DNA of 64,000 nucleotides from Bdellovibrionia bacterium (lineage in GTDB: Bacteria > Bdellovibrionota > Bdellovibrionia > Bdellovibrionales > JAGQZY01). This document shows positions 17,751 through 26,755 of this stretch, one piece after another. Each line of letters begins with the position of its first letter. Positions within the stretch are counted from its first letter, which is position 1. The DNA is taken from contig JAUHWH010000002.1 in NCBI GenBank assembly GCA_030424715.1, positions 83,080-147,079 on the forward strand, written 5' to 3'. A model generated the notes under the pieces. That model was not told where the DNA came from, did no database searches, and was given only the letters and a program-made list of their open reading frames with translations. Made by a program: the position numbers and the translations under genes.

Positions 17751-20086
17751 CACGGCACCCCCGTGCCCGTAACACCGTGGTTTAGCACCTGTCCAGACAC
17801 CCCATCGGTGTAGTTGATAACCAAAGTGTCATTGTAAACCGTCATTCCCGGCGGCGCGAAACTGACGGTAACAGTACAACTTCCGCCAGCCACAAGTGTG
17901 CCCCCACAGCTACCGCCGGTTCCGGGAAAGCCGCCGCCACCCAGATAATCAAAAGGTGCTGCCAGTCCGCCAGCGTCAGAGATTCCCGTAGCCGTCACTC
18001 CCCCACCGTTTGTTACGGTGAAAGTCACCGAGCTGCTACCGACCGTGGAGACAGTACCAAAGTCATAAGGATCGCCACCCGTTATAGTCAGTACGGCTGG
18101 CGCCAAGCCAGTCCCATCCACCAAACGTGAAGCCACTTGCGCCGACGCTCCATCGTTGTACTGAATATCAATGGAACTTGAAAACGTGCTGATGATCGTT
18201 GGAGAAAAGGCCACTTCAATAGTACATGATCCCGCAGGGGACAAGGTGAGTCCGCAAGTTCCCCCCGATCCCGGATAAGATCCTCCGCTGAATTGAAACG
18301 GAGAGACTAAGCCGACTTCAGATAGTGATGTCGCCGTCGAGCTCCCTGAATTTGTAATGGTAAAAACATGGGCCGCCACAGATCCACTGGGTATCGAGCC
18401 AAAATCGTAGGGATCTGACTCACTGATCGTCAACAGTGCAGGAAGAATGCCTGTACCTGTGACATCTCGACTTGCTCCTTGAGCCACGGCACCATTATTA
18501 TAGTTAACCTGGATCGTGTCGGAGTCAACGCCAGGACTCACTGGCGAGTAGTGAATCTCGATTGAGCATGAGGCTCCAGCAGCGATTGTAACACCACAAT
18601 TGCCAGATGATCCCGGGTAGACTCCTCCAGTGAAGTTGAACGGAGCCGCTAATCCCGCCCCGGACACGGTCGTCGATGACGCGATCGTAGCAGCGACTCC
18701 TCCGACATTAGTCACTGTGAAAATATGACTGGCACTGTTTCCAGTCACAACAGTCCCGAAGTTATAAGGATCTGATTCGGTGATGGTAATATTCGCTGGG
18801 GCTACTGCAACTCCATTAATACCTCGAGAGCTTACCTGGGCCGCTAGTCCGTCGTTATAATTGATAATCATGGTATCGCTGTCAGAAGCGCTTGGAACAG
18901 ATGGACTGTAGTCGACAATCACCGTACAGGAGGCCGCCGCCGCCAGGGTCGTGCCGCAAGAGCCTCCGCCGGGATATGTCCCGCCGGCAAAATTGAAAGG
19001 AGTCGCCAGTCCAGTACCCCCCATGGCTGTCGCTGCCACTGTTCCGGTATTGGTGATCGTAAAAGTATACTGTTGATTGCCGCCCGCCGGCTGGGTGCCA
19101 AAGTTGTAAGTGGGACCATCGGATATAGCCAACACAGCCGTAGAAGCGGAGGTACCCGTCCCTAAAATATTTTTGGTCAGAGTGCGTATTGTGCCAGAAC
19201 CGTTGTTATAAGCGAGCGTTAGGATCTGGCTCGTGCCAGCCGCGGCGACAGGAGTAAACTCAATATCTATTGTGCAAGAAGCCCCAACAATCAGAGTTGA
19301 ACCACAACTGCCTCCGGTACCTGGATAGCTGCCTCCCGCGAAGCCGAAAGGAGAGGACAAACCACTGGCGCTCATGGCGCTGACATCTTGAGTTCCTGAA
19401 TTCGTAATAGTGATCAAAGTTGTCGTCGAGCTTGCTACGGTTTGAGAACCGAAATCGTAAGCCCCTGACGGGTTGAAGCTAAGCAACCCCGCGCTAGGAG
19501 CGGTGCTTGGTGGCTCTTCGATTGAATCGAACCGACAATGATCGATCTCTGGATTGGTATTATCAAAAGTGCCGTTGATAACGACGGGAACACTCTGAGC
19601 GCCCGTCTTGAAGGTGTAATCTTTCTGGTGCAGCACCCGCGGAAAACTGTACAAGAGGCTCGGGGGCGAAAAACCATCGAAACTCACACACTCACCCGAG
19701 GAGGAACTCATGCCAACAATGGTGACGGTGCGCAAAACGTCTGACTCTAACTCAATCTCCACAGCACTGCCCGCTGCAATGGCCGAGACGTATCGACCAA
19801 AGCGCATCAGCTCTTGATCTGTGGTTTTTTCATTACAAAAATTGCGTTGATTCGCGGCTTCTGGCCCGCCTATGTATAGGCCATAGCAGTCGATCTCTGC
19901 AGCTGTGTTGATCTGGCCGTTCCAGGTCGAAGAGGTAAACCCATCAACCGAGGCTGCCATCGACCGTTTGTCGACATTACTGACTCTTTCTGGAAAAGCA
20001 AAAAACACTTTGGCCCGCGTTGAATTGTCTTGAGAACAACTCAACAGGAGCAAGCTTAAAATACAAAACACAAAACTGTTTTTCAA
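17750..20086 (-). CDS. SPD-2/choice-of-anchor-D repeat lipoprotein
   Basis: A 778-residue lipoprotein with its lipobox cysteine at residue 17 (LLSC). An N-terminal domain (about 25-195) precedes five tandem Ig-like repeats of about 105 residues that run to the C-terminus. Each repeat starts with Y(D/N)FG, has a TITNSG/FTVTN strand and a PFxFxGGxYPG motif, and carries a cysteine pair in CGxTLxxxxSC followed by xxxFxP. These features match ASPM-SPD-2-Hydin/choice-of-anchor-D domains. The repeats are also visible at DNA level. It is the first gene of a three-gene operon and probably a surface fibre or adhesin. Confidence 0.88.
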   Translation of the reverse strand: MKNSFVFCILSLLLLSCSQDNSTRAKVFFAFPERVSNVDKRSMAASVDGFTSSTWNGQINTAAEIDCYGLYIGGPEAANQRNFCNEKTTDQELMRFGRYVSAIAAGSAVEIELESDVLRTVTIVGMSSSSGECVSFDGFSPPSLLYSFPRVLHQKDYTFKTGAQSVPVVINGTFDNTNPEIDHCRFDSIEEPPSTAPSAGLLSFNPSGAYDFGSQTVASSTTTLITITNSGTQDVSAMSASGLSSPFGFAGGSYPGTGGSCGSTLIVGASCTIDIEFTPVAAAGTSQILTLAYNNGSGTIRTLTKNILGTGTSASTAVLAISDGPTYNFGTQPAGGNQQYTFTITNTGTVAATAMGGTGLATPFNFAGGTYPGGGSCGTTLAAAASCTVIVDYSPSVPSASDSDTMIINYNDGLAAQVSSRGINGVAVAPANITITESDPYNFGTVVTGNSASHIFTVTNVGGVAATIASSTTVSGAGLAAPFNFTGGVYPGSSGNCGVTIAAGASCSIEIHYSPVSPGVDSDTIQVNYNNGAVAQGASRDVTGTGILPALLTISESDPYDFGSIPSGSVAAHVFTITNSGSSTATSLSEVGLVSPFQFSGGSYPGSGGTCGLTLSPAGSCTIEVAFSPTIISTFSSSIDIQYNDGASAQVASRLVDGTGLAPAVLTITGGDPYDFGTVSTVGSSSVTFTVTNGGGVTATGISDAGGLAAPFDYLGGGGFPGTGGSCGGTLVAGGSCTVTVSFAPPGMTVYNDTLVINYTDGVSGQVLNHGVTGTGVP

Positions 20087-20102
20087 TCCACGGTCCTAAA
20101 AA

Positions 20103-20119
20103 TCTGATTAATTATCAGA
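20103..20119. promoter_or_regulatory. palindrome upstream of the SPD-2/FecR/TPR operon
   Basis: TCTGATTAATTATCAGA, with perfect 6-bp arms around TAATT, centred 25 bp upstream of the start codon of the 17750-20086 gene. Its size and place fit a repressor or activator site. The binder is unknown. Confidence 0.35.
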
Positions 20120-20294
20120 CTTCCTATCGGACCTTTTCGCCAAAATATTGAGCCAATTTGGCCACTTAAACAGGTCTTAAGCCTTAATCGACACAACTGG
20201 CACCTTTTTATTATATCAGCCAACCAGAGACCGGAACGGTGCCGGCCTCAGATTGGTAAACAAGTTTTCGGGCAAGGCCTAGGGCTGAATTCGA

Positions 20295-20864
20295 CTATGC
20301 GGCGTGGGCGCCTTCGCAGAGTTCTTCAACCACTTTGTCGCAGAAGGCATCGAGGTCCTCCGGGCTCCGGCTAGTCACGACACCGTTGTCAACCACCACT
20401 TCTTGGTCGATCCAATCAGCGCCAGCATTGATAAGGTCTGTTTTGATCGAACCATAGGAGGTGACCTTCATGTCTTTCACAACGCCCGCTTCAACAAGCA
20501 GCCACGGTCCGTGGCAAATCGCTGCAACCGGCATTCTTTTTTCTTGGTCAAAAAAGCCTTTCACAAATTTAACGACCTTCTGGTTATTCCTTAGAATATC
20601 AGGGTTGATTTGTCCCCCTGGAATCACAAGTCCATCAAAGTCCATGGGAATCACTTCTGAAATGGTTTTATCTACGGCGATGGACTCGGACCAGTCTCCA
20701 TCTTTCCAAGACTTAATTTTTCCAGATTCCGGAGAGACAATAACAACCTCTCCTCCAGCCTCTTCCACCGCTCGCTTTGGCGAAAACAGCTCTGATTGTT
20801 CAAAACCATTGGTTGCTAGAAATGCGATTTTTTTACCTTTCAGTTTATCTTTTGTTTGCTTCAT
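20295..20864 (-). CDS. DJ-1/PfpI family protein (class I GATase fold)
   Basis: From the ATG at 20864, which has a strong AAAGGAG eight bases upstream, it has 189 residues. It is a DJ-1/PfpI-type flavodoxin-like protein. The nucleophile elbow is AAICHGPW with the reactive Cys, preceded by DFDGLVIPGGQINPD. Family members include YhbO-type stress proteins and proposed glyoxalase/deglycase enzymes; the exact reaction is disputed in the literature. It is a single gene on the minus strand. An in-frame start at 20909 would add 15 residues upstream of the ribosome-binding site and is unlikely. Confidence 0.92.
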   Translation of the reverse strand: MKQTKDKLKGKKIAFLATNGFEQSELFSPKRAVEEAGGEVVIVSPESGKIKSWKDGDWSESIAVDKTISEVIPMDFDGLVIPGGQINPDILRNNQKVVKFVKGFFDQEKRMPVAAICHGPWLLVEAGVVKDMKVTSYGSIKTDLINAGADWIDQEVVVDNGVVTSRSPEDLDAFCDKVVEELCEGAHAA

Positions 20865-20991
20865 AGTTATTAGCTCCTTTGAAAATTTTGAGACCATAGG
20901 ATCCGCCAAATTTCAAAAAAGGCCATCAACCATTGATGAAATGAATTTAAAGATTCCAACACATTTCGCGCAAAAAGGGCTCAGACAACCC

Positions 20992-21402
20992 CTATTTCGC
21001 CACAAACAATGAAAAAGAAACGGCGACCACCGCGTACATAAGCCCACCCCACAGCGTGTCGACAATAATAAAAGAAAAGGGATAGTTTTTTAACAAGGCG
21101 CCATTGGTAAAATCGAAAATTCCAAAGATACAAACACCAAACAAAAAACCCTTTCCGACCACAGTCAGAATCGAATTCTCTGGAGCGATGCTGGGTCGCA
21201 GGAAAGCCACCGCCGCTACCACCATCAGAGTGTAAGCCGCGAAGGTGCAAAACATCTGAACATCGATATTGCCTTGTCTCAGTCGAAGATGATCCCCTAT
21301 CTTAGCGATGGCAAACTTCTTCATAAAAAGGGCAAACCAAAGGCTGTCTAAAACACCAAAAAGGCCCGCCGCCAACAGTAGAGATATTAAAAGGCTTTTC
21401 AT
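20992..21402 (-). CDS. DUF2177 membrane protein
   Basis: A 136-residue integral membrane protein with four hydrophobic helices. It contains the DUF2177-type GVLDSLWFALFMKKF near the N-terminus and FTNGALLKNYPFSF with DTLWGG in the second half. The family's function is unknown. It is a single gene downstream of an intergenic region it shares with a divergent small lipoprotein gene. Confidence 0.8.
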   Translation of the reverse strand: MKSLLISLLLAAGLFGVLDSLWFALFMKKFAIAKIGDHLRLRQGNIDVQMFCTFAAYTLMVVAAVAFLRPSIAPENSILTVVGKGFLFGVCIFGIFDFTNGALLKNYPFSFIIVDTLWGGLMYAVVAVSFSLFVAK

Positions 21403-21648
21403 GATTCACGCTCCCACTCGGTGACAAATTCTTAACTTCACTTTCTCGGCCCAGACTACCATCGAGTGACAAAAAGGCAACTCCGCTGGCTTCCTTGATA
21501 ATCTCTCGCGGTTCGTCGTAAAATCAGTGGAACCCACGGCACAGATAGACCCTGGTCTCGATGTTTCTTTATTTAAAGCAGAACATTTTGGATTTCACGA
21601 AAGCTGGGATACTCTTAGAGAGAAAAAAAATCAACCTTGGAGCCTTCA

Positions 21649-22167
21649 ATGAAAACACTGATTATGACTCTTGTCGCTTTCTCGACACTTTTGCTCACAG
21701 CCGGCTGTGCTGAAGAGGAGAACAAAGACACACCCGTTGCTGAGAGCCGCTACAGTATGACATCAATCACCTGCAATGGGACTGCTGCGACAACCACTGG
21801 TATCGTCTACACAATCACCTTGAGTGGCGCGACCCCAACCCTCTTTGGTCTGGCTGGAATCACCGGCACCACGGCCGCTTGTTCAGGGGTCTACGCCTAC
21901 ACCACGGCCACCATGAATGCCGATGGCACCTTCACTCTCGTTCGCCCCGAAGCGGCTTTGAGCTGTACCAATCTCGCTGGAGAAGCGGTCACTAGCTGTA
22001 ACCAAAATGGTATTGCCTGCACCACAAGCTCAACCGACCCGGCCATTAGCATATCCGGAACCTACACTCGAAGCGCCACCGAGTTCGTACTTACCTACAC
22101 ATCGACTGGTAACTCAATGTGCACAACGGGACAAACCGAAGTCGTGACCTTAGCGGTCAGTCAATAG
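21649..22167 (+). CDS. small Thr/Cys-rich lipoprotein
   Basis: From the ATG at 21649 (GGAG six bases upstream) it has 172 residues with lipobox LLTAGC. The mature part is Ser/Thr/Gly-rich, almost without Lys, with several cysteines, and looks like a small beta-sandwich exported domain. I do not recognise a family. A strong intrinsic terminator follows directly, so it is a single-gene transcript. Confidence 0.75.
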   Translation: MKTLIMTLVAFSTLLLTAGCAEEENKDTPVAESRYSMTSITCNGTAATTTGIVYTITLSGATPTLFGLAGITGTTAACSGVYAYTTATMNADGTFTLVRPEAALSCTNLAGEAVTSCNQNGIACTTSSTDPAISISGTYTRSATEFVLTYTSTGNSMCTTGQTEVVTLAVSQ

Positions 22168-22214
22168 CGACAAAAAGTCGAAGGTAAACCTTTAATTATT
22201 ATTAATTAGAACAG

Positions 22215-22242
22215 CGAGAGCCCCTAGGCCCTCGTTTTTTTT
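22215..22242 (+). terminator. intrinsic terminator after the 21649 lipoprotein gene
   Basis: The arms CGAGAGCC and GGCCCTCG pair across a 4-base loop with one A/C mismatch, followed by eight T. The hairpin starts 48 bp after the stop codon at 22167. Confidence 0.85.
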
Positions 22243-22260
22243 GTACGATTTCAATGGGCT

Positions 22261-23469
22261 TTAGAAATCGGCGGTGAACTGCATATTTCCACCCTCCCAT
22301 GGACTGTCCTCTAGCGAGTCCATATCGAAACTCAGTAAGAACAGCATTCGAGTGGTTTTGGTAAAAGCGATCTCGTAGCGAAAATTCATTCTGTGCTCAA
22401 TTCGCTCATCAAAGTCATTGATTCCGCGCAGGGCTTTGGGACCCTGCCCTTTATGCCACGCGACCTCGTACCCGAGACGCCCCTTGTGCTGAACTTCACC
22501 ATCATTGACTGCAAAAATAGGATACCAAAGGTGGGGCATCCAATTGGTGTGAATCACGCTGCCCCCACTGCTACTCCACTCGTAATGGGTGAACTTGAGT
22601 CCATAAAGCGGTATCAACCAAGAGTTGTGACTGTGTTGCAGCCAGAAGCTCATTCGATCCAGATCCCAGGCCGAAACCCCGCGGTCGGTGTTCAGAGTGT
22701 CTTGCTCAAAGAGCCGTCCCCATTCGCCATGAAACTGGAGCCAGCCGCGATCGGCCCCCAAACTCATGCGACCCTTTCCATCAACAAATAATCCCTGGTA
22801 GCCATAGGTTCGTAACACATCGGTGAACTCTCGCACCGCTTTGGTGTCATGGCGCAGACTCCACTCTTGAAAGCCTCCAGTCTCACTGGTTTGGCGCCAC
22901 ACCAAGCCATAGGAGCGAGGTGGTTCATTGTATCGACTCTGGTCCTCAGAACGCTTGTTATGGGAAAAATCAACCCAGGTGTGAAACATTCGCAGCCGAT
23001 TCCTCTTGTTGAACGACCATTCGGCAGCGAGCCCCACGTCATCTTTACTTTTTAAACTCTCCGGCTGACCATAGAGATGCAGACTCATTTTCGATAACAC
23101 CTGGTAACCGAGTTCAAAAATCATGGCGTTGCGATGATCTTCAAGATCCCCTCGGTCCACATAGGACAATTGCAAAAACAAACGCTCTGTGATTTTTTTG
23201 CGGAGCTTCATTCGCCCGCGAGTCATGAAGCGAGTGGGCCCAAGACTCCCCGCTGAGTACTGAAAAGCATTGTCCGAACGCAGCCACTGATCATGCCAAT
23301 CGAAAGGCAGCGAGTAAGACAGTTTGTCCGACTGATACTCGGTATCGATCAACCACGGGGTGAAGATCTCGCGAGTTTCATTGTCCCCCAAATGTTCATA
23401 CTCTGGAAAGAAACCGAAACTCGGTATGGATAGGAATAAAACAAAGCAAACCGCCGGCACCAAGCTCAT
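22261..23469 (-). CDS. predicted outer-membrane beta-barrel protein
   Basis: From the ATG at 23469 it has 402 residues: a signal peptide (MSLVPAVCFVLFLSIPSFG) and then alternating, aromatic-rich strands throughout (for example RMKLRKKITERLFLQLSYVD and WSLRHDTKAVREF). It ends in MQFTADF, with the terminal Phe typical of BAM substrates. No named family is recognised. The gene follows isocitrate dehydrogenase by 59 bp on the same strand. A GTG at 23523 in the same frame is an alternative start with a longer, Arg-containing n-region. Confidence 0.75.
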   Translation of the reverse strand: MSLVPAVCFVLFLSIPSFGFFPEYEHLGDNETREIFTPWLIDTEYQSDKLSYSLPFDWHDQWLRSDNAFQYSAGSLGPTRFMTRGRMKLRKKITERLFLQLSYVDRGDLEDHRNAMIFELGYQVLSKMSLHLYGQPESLKSKDDVGLAAEWSFNKRNRLRMFHTWVDFSHNKRSEDQSRYNEPPRSYGLVWRQTSETGGFQEWSLRHDTKAVREFTDVLRTYGYQGLFVDGKGRMSLGADRGWLQFHGEWGRLFEQDTLNTDRGVSAWDLDRMSFWLQHSHNSWLIPLYGLKFTHYEWSSSGGSVIHTNWMPHLWYPIFAVNDGEVQHKGRLGYEVAWHKGQGPKALRGINDFDERIEHRMNFRYEIAFTKTTRMLFLLSFDMDSLEDSPWEGGNMQFTADF

Positions 23470-23528
23470 CAGCCTAGTGCCAAAGCGACCCCAAAACAAA
23501 ATTGTCAACTGGCGAACATACACGCGGC

Positions 23529-24962
23529 CTATTGACCCTGTCCCAGAGAATATCCCGCTTCGCCATCGAAGCTGAAAAGAAGTTCGGTCTTGATAACATC
23601 GAGTTCTTCCCCGGTCACCGCATTCAATAAGGACCATAAATCGGAATGGACAAGATCCTCCCCCTGAAAGCGGCAACGCCAGTGATCGGTACAAAAGGTC
23701 TCTGGATTTCCATCGGGATACACCTTAATACCACGGTTGGTTATCATGGACAGACTCAGCTTTGAATCTGCGGCGATCGACTCAAGCTTCTTGCCGATTT
23801 TATCGGGATCACGGTCTTCGACATACAAGAACACATCCATCCCCTGTAGCTCTCGCTTGACTGGCGCTGGTCGGTCATCGAACTTTGATACGTCAATATG
23901 ACTGCTGGTGGATTTTCGAGGTTTCATTTTTGTGGGTTGCTGCCCCATCCGATCGATCACTGCTTGTGCAAACTCCTGAGTGTTCACTTTTTTCGAGGAA
24001 ACTCCTTCAGTATAGATGTCGACGGTGGCGACCCCATCCTCTATGGTTTTTAACCAGGCGTTCTCAACACGACCAGCCACCTCTCCTTGACCGATGTGTT
24101 TAAGCAATTGGGTGCCCGCTAGTAACAAACCACTGGGGTTGGCAATTCCTTGGCCGGCAATCATCGGAGCTGAGCCATGAATGGCTTCGAACATGGCGCA
24201 GTTGGAGCCAATGTTGCTAGAACCAGCCAGTCCAACAGACCCTGATATCTCCGCTACGATATCACTCACGATATCTCCGTAAAGGTTGGTCGTGACGACC
24301 ACGTCAAAGTCCTGTGGTGAGTTCGCAAGCTTTGCGGCTCCGATATCAATAATCCAGTGATCGTTTTCAATATCAGAATATTCTTTGGCAATTTCATCAA
24401 AGGTCCGATGAAAAACGCCATCGGTCAGCTTCATGATATTGTCTTTCGACATGCATGTGACCTTTTTTCTACCCATGGCTCGAGCGTATTCGAAAGCGTA
24501 ACGAATGATTTTTTCACACCCCGGTCGACTGATGAGTTTGAGACACTGATAAACTTCGGGAGTCTGCCGATGCTCGATTCCGGCGTAGAGATCTTCTTCG
24601 TTTTCTCGTACGATCACGATGTCCATCTCGGGGTGTTTGGTTTTTACAAAGGGATGCAGTGATGTCACCGGACGCACATTAGCAAACAGGCCCAGAGTTT
24701 TTCGTAAAGTGACGTTCAAACTCTTATAGCCTCCTCCTTGCGGGGTGGTTATCGGAGCTTTTAACAATACCTTATTTTGAGCGATGGTCTTCCAGTCGTC
24801 CGGACGAATCCCTGATGAGTGCCCAGCCTTGTATACTTTTTCACCCACCTCGATTTCATCGATTTCAAACTCGGCGCCGGCGGCTTTTAGCACGGCCAGA
24901 GTGGCTTTCATTATTTCTGGTCCGATACCATCACCGCGCGCAATTGTTATTCTAGGCTGCAT
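23529..24962 (-). CDS. icd: isocitrate dehydrogenase, Thermus/Rickettsia type
   Basis: A 477-residue decarboxylating isocitrate dehydrogenase of the TCA cycle. The catalytic domain (1-335) has ARGDGIGPEI, the substrate segment SLNVTLRKTLGLFANVRPV, VIVRENEEDLYAG, TTNLYGDIVSDI and GSAPMIAGQGIANPSG. A C-terminal extension of about 110 residues (VFLYVEDRDPDKIGKKL, ITNRGIKVYPDG) follows. This domain is typical of the homodimeric Thermus/Rickettsia class, not the E. coli Icd class. GGGAG precedes the ATG. The sequence downstream of SGSVGLAGSSNIG fits this subclass; cofactor choice cannot be read safely. Confidence 0.93.
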   Translation of the reverse strand: MQPRITIARGDGIGPEIMKATLAVLKAAGAEFEIDEIEVGEKVYKAGHSSGIRPDDWKTIAQNKVLLKAPITTPQGGGYKSLNVTLRKTLGLFANVRPVTSLHPFVKTKHPEMDIVIVRENEEDLYAGIEHRQTPEVYQCLKLISRPGCEKIIRYAFEYARAMGRKKVTCMSKDNIMKLTDGVFHRTFDEIAKEYSDIENDHWIIDIGAAKLANSPQDFDVVVTTNLYGDIVSDIVAEISGSVGLAGSSNIGSNCAMFEAIHGSAPMIAGQGIANPSGLLLAGTQLLKHIGQGEVAGRVENAWLKTIEDGVATVDIYTEGVSSKKVNTQEFAQAVIDRMGQQPTKMKPRKSTSSHIDVSKFDDRPAPVKRELQGMDVFLYVEDRDPDKIGKKLESIAADSKLSLSMITNRGIKVYPDGNPETFCTDHWRCRFQGEDLVHSDLWSLLNAVTGEELDVIKTELLFSFDGEAGYSLGQGQ

Positions 24963-25082
24963 CTTGAGACTCCCTCTTGGTTTGTGGATTTCTCGTTATA
25001 ATAGCTTAGAATAGGGGGCCATTTAAATAGATAAAAAAAATAATTCTTATCTTTTTTGGCGATGAATAAAAAGACAGCAGTT

Positions 25083-25523
25083 TTAAGAGCCGTCAGCAAT
25101 CAACGGAAAGGACCGAACCGGTTTTTTTCGCAATTGACGCGAGGGTTTTGGCTTTGAGGTGCAGTTCCGCTGAGCCGCTCGACTGTAGAGAATGTGTTTC
25201 TCCAAATACTTGAGGCTGAGAACCAATTTTTGTTTTTTACCCAAAGACAATTTCTCCAATTCACGGTTGACCACTTTCTTAGCCAACTGAACATTGGCAG
25301 GTAAACGCTGCTGATTTTTTTGTAACTTTTTAATTTTTGTAAAAAGCTGCTCAGCTTGCCGCCTGTTCTCGCCATACCGACTTTTGGCTTTCTGGGCGTT
25401 GTTTTTAAAAACAGCACAGTGATGGGCCTTGGATTTTAAATTCTTGGAACCTTGTCCTGCTTGGGCGGAATGACTAAAGAAGAAGACACTGAGCAAGACA
25501 AGTGGTGGTGTTACAACCTTCAT
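25083..25523 (-). CDS. small basic exported protein, unknown
   Basis: A 146-residue protein with a clear signal peptide ending at HSAQA (residue 22). The mature part is very basic and Gln/Lys-rich, mostly helical, with three cysteines (CAVF, CTSKP). No family is recognised. It has GGAGACAAG-type sequence just before the ATG and stands alone. Confidence 0.65.
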   Translation of the reverse strand: MKVVTPPLVLLSVFFFSHSAQAGQGSKNLKSKAHHCAVFKNNAQKAKSRYGENRRQAEQLFTKIKKLQKNQQRLPANVQLAKKVVNRELEKLSLGKKQKLVLSLKYLEKHILYSRAAQRNCTSKPKPSRQLRKKPVRSFPLIADGS

Positions 25524-25653
25524 ACTTGTCTCCTATGCTTGAAACTTTTATTAGGATACAAGAGCAATCTTAAACAGGAAAGGCCTATACGAAATTGAGA
25601 TGCTCCTTCGGCGAACCGAACTTCAAAACCAAGGTGTGCAAGGATTTCAAGAT

Positions 25654-26595
25654 TTACTGTCCAACTTTTGACTGGGGCGACATCCCCAATTGAATGTTGT
25701 AACCGGCCCCGAGCAAGGGCAATTGGGCGTAGGCCTCCGCGATTTCAATCACTGGTAAGGGCATGCCGGCGGCCGTCCTTTGCTGCAAAAGCTTTGATAG
25801 CCACTGCTCCATGGTGTCGTAAAAATACGGGCGGGCATCCTTGACGAAGCCTCCTGAGAGAACAATTTTTTGGGGAAAATAGGCGAGGTAAAGATTCGTC
25901 AACGCCACAGCCATGCGGCGCCCATAGTCTTGCCACATCGCCAGCACCTGTGGGTTTCCCGCGGCCGATAACGCGGTCACCTCGTTCCCGTCCAGAGACC
26001 GCCCCAAAGCCTTTGCCACCCGAACCGAAAAGTGAAAACCCGAAAGATAGGACTCCAGCGTTGGGAAATTAGCGAAAGGGGTTGATAAATCAACCTCGGG
26101 TTGGTCGGACATAACAAAGTGGCCGAGCTCGGGATGCATGTTCTGACCCGCTCGCACCAAGCGACCGCCGACCATCGCTCCGACGCCCACGCCGGTCCCA
26201 ACAGTGACCATCACAATGTCTTTGGTTTTCTCTTTTTCAATGGAATAGTACTGGCCAAAGACGGTCATCGCCGCATCGTTGTCCAACACAACCGGGCAAT
26301 GGAGTTTATCTTTTAGGTCTTTTGCCATCTCAAAATAAGCCCAACTGGAATCACCATTGCCAAGATTGGCTGGGTTACGGATACAGCCATTCACCACATC
26401 CACCGGTCCCGCTGTGGACACGCCAAGACCTTGCAGCCCTGCTAAGTTTCGTGAACTGAGGTGGTCGACAATGCCATCGACAAAAACGGCAGCGCTCACT
26501 TTTGGAGTCGCCATGGATTGAATGTCATGTAACTGGTGGCCATCCCACACAGCGGAGCGAATTTTCGTCCCACCCACATCGATCACTAAATACAT
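25654..26595 (-). CDS. ROK-family sugar kinase
   Basis: From the ATG at 26595 (GGAGGCGAG just upstream) it has 313 residues. It is a ROK (repressor, ORF, kinase) kinase without a helix-turn-helix. ATP-binding phosphate-1 motif DVGGTKIRSAVWD is at the N-terminus, VVLDNDAAMTVFG carries the catalytic Asp, VTVGTGVGVGAMVGG is the phosphate-2 motif and ELGHF replaces the family EXGH signature. The later CxCGxxGC zinc motif is not present; LSTPFANFPTLESYLSG stands in its place. It likely phosphorylates glucose, N-acetylglucosamine or a related hexose; the substrate is not certain. Confidence 0.88.
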   Translation of the reverse strand: MYLVIDVGGTKIRSAVWDGHQLHDIQSMATPKVSAAVFVDGIVDHLSSRNLAGLQGLGVSTAGPVDVVNGCIRNPANLGNGDSSWAYFEMAKDLKDKLHCPVVLDNDAAMTVFGQYYSIEKEKTKDIVMVTVGTGVGVGAMVGGRLVRAGQNMHPELGHFVMSDQPEVDLSTPFANFPTLESYLSGFHFSVRVAKALGRSLDGNEVTALSAAGNPQVLAMWQDYGRRMAVALTNLYLAYFPQKIVLSGGFVKDARPYFYDTMEQWLSKLLQQRTAAGMPLPVIEIAEAYAQLPLLGAGYNIQLGMSPQSKVGQ

Positions 26596-26755
26596 CTCGC
26601 CTCCATCCTTAAATTCTAGCAATAGGAGGCAATGATTGGGCAATATTCCGTGATGACACGCAGCCAAAACGGAGGATGACCCGTTCTCCGTTGACGCCTT
26701 ATCTTAAGCCCCTTAGGCTTTGCCTCGGCTTAGCAGCCATCACTCGGGGGACCCT

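Noticed and set aside
17750..20086. Tandem DNA repeats as a possible CRISPR or satellite array
   Set aside because: They are the coding repeats of the five SPD-2-type domains, in frame throughout.
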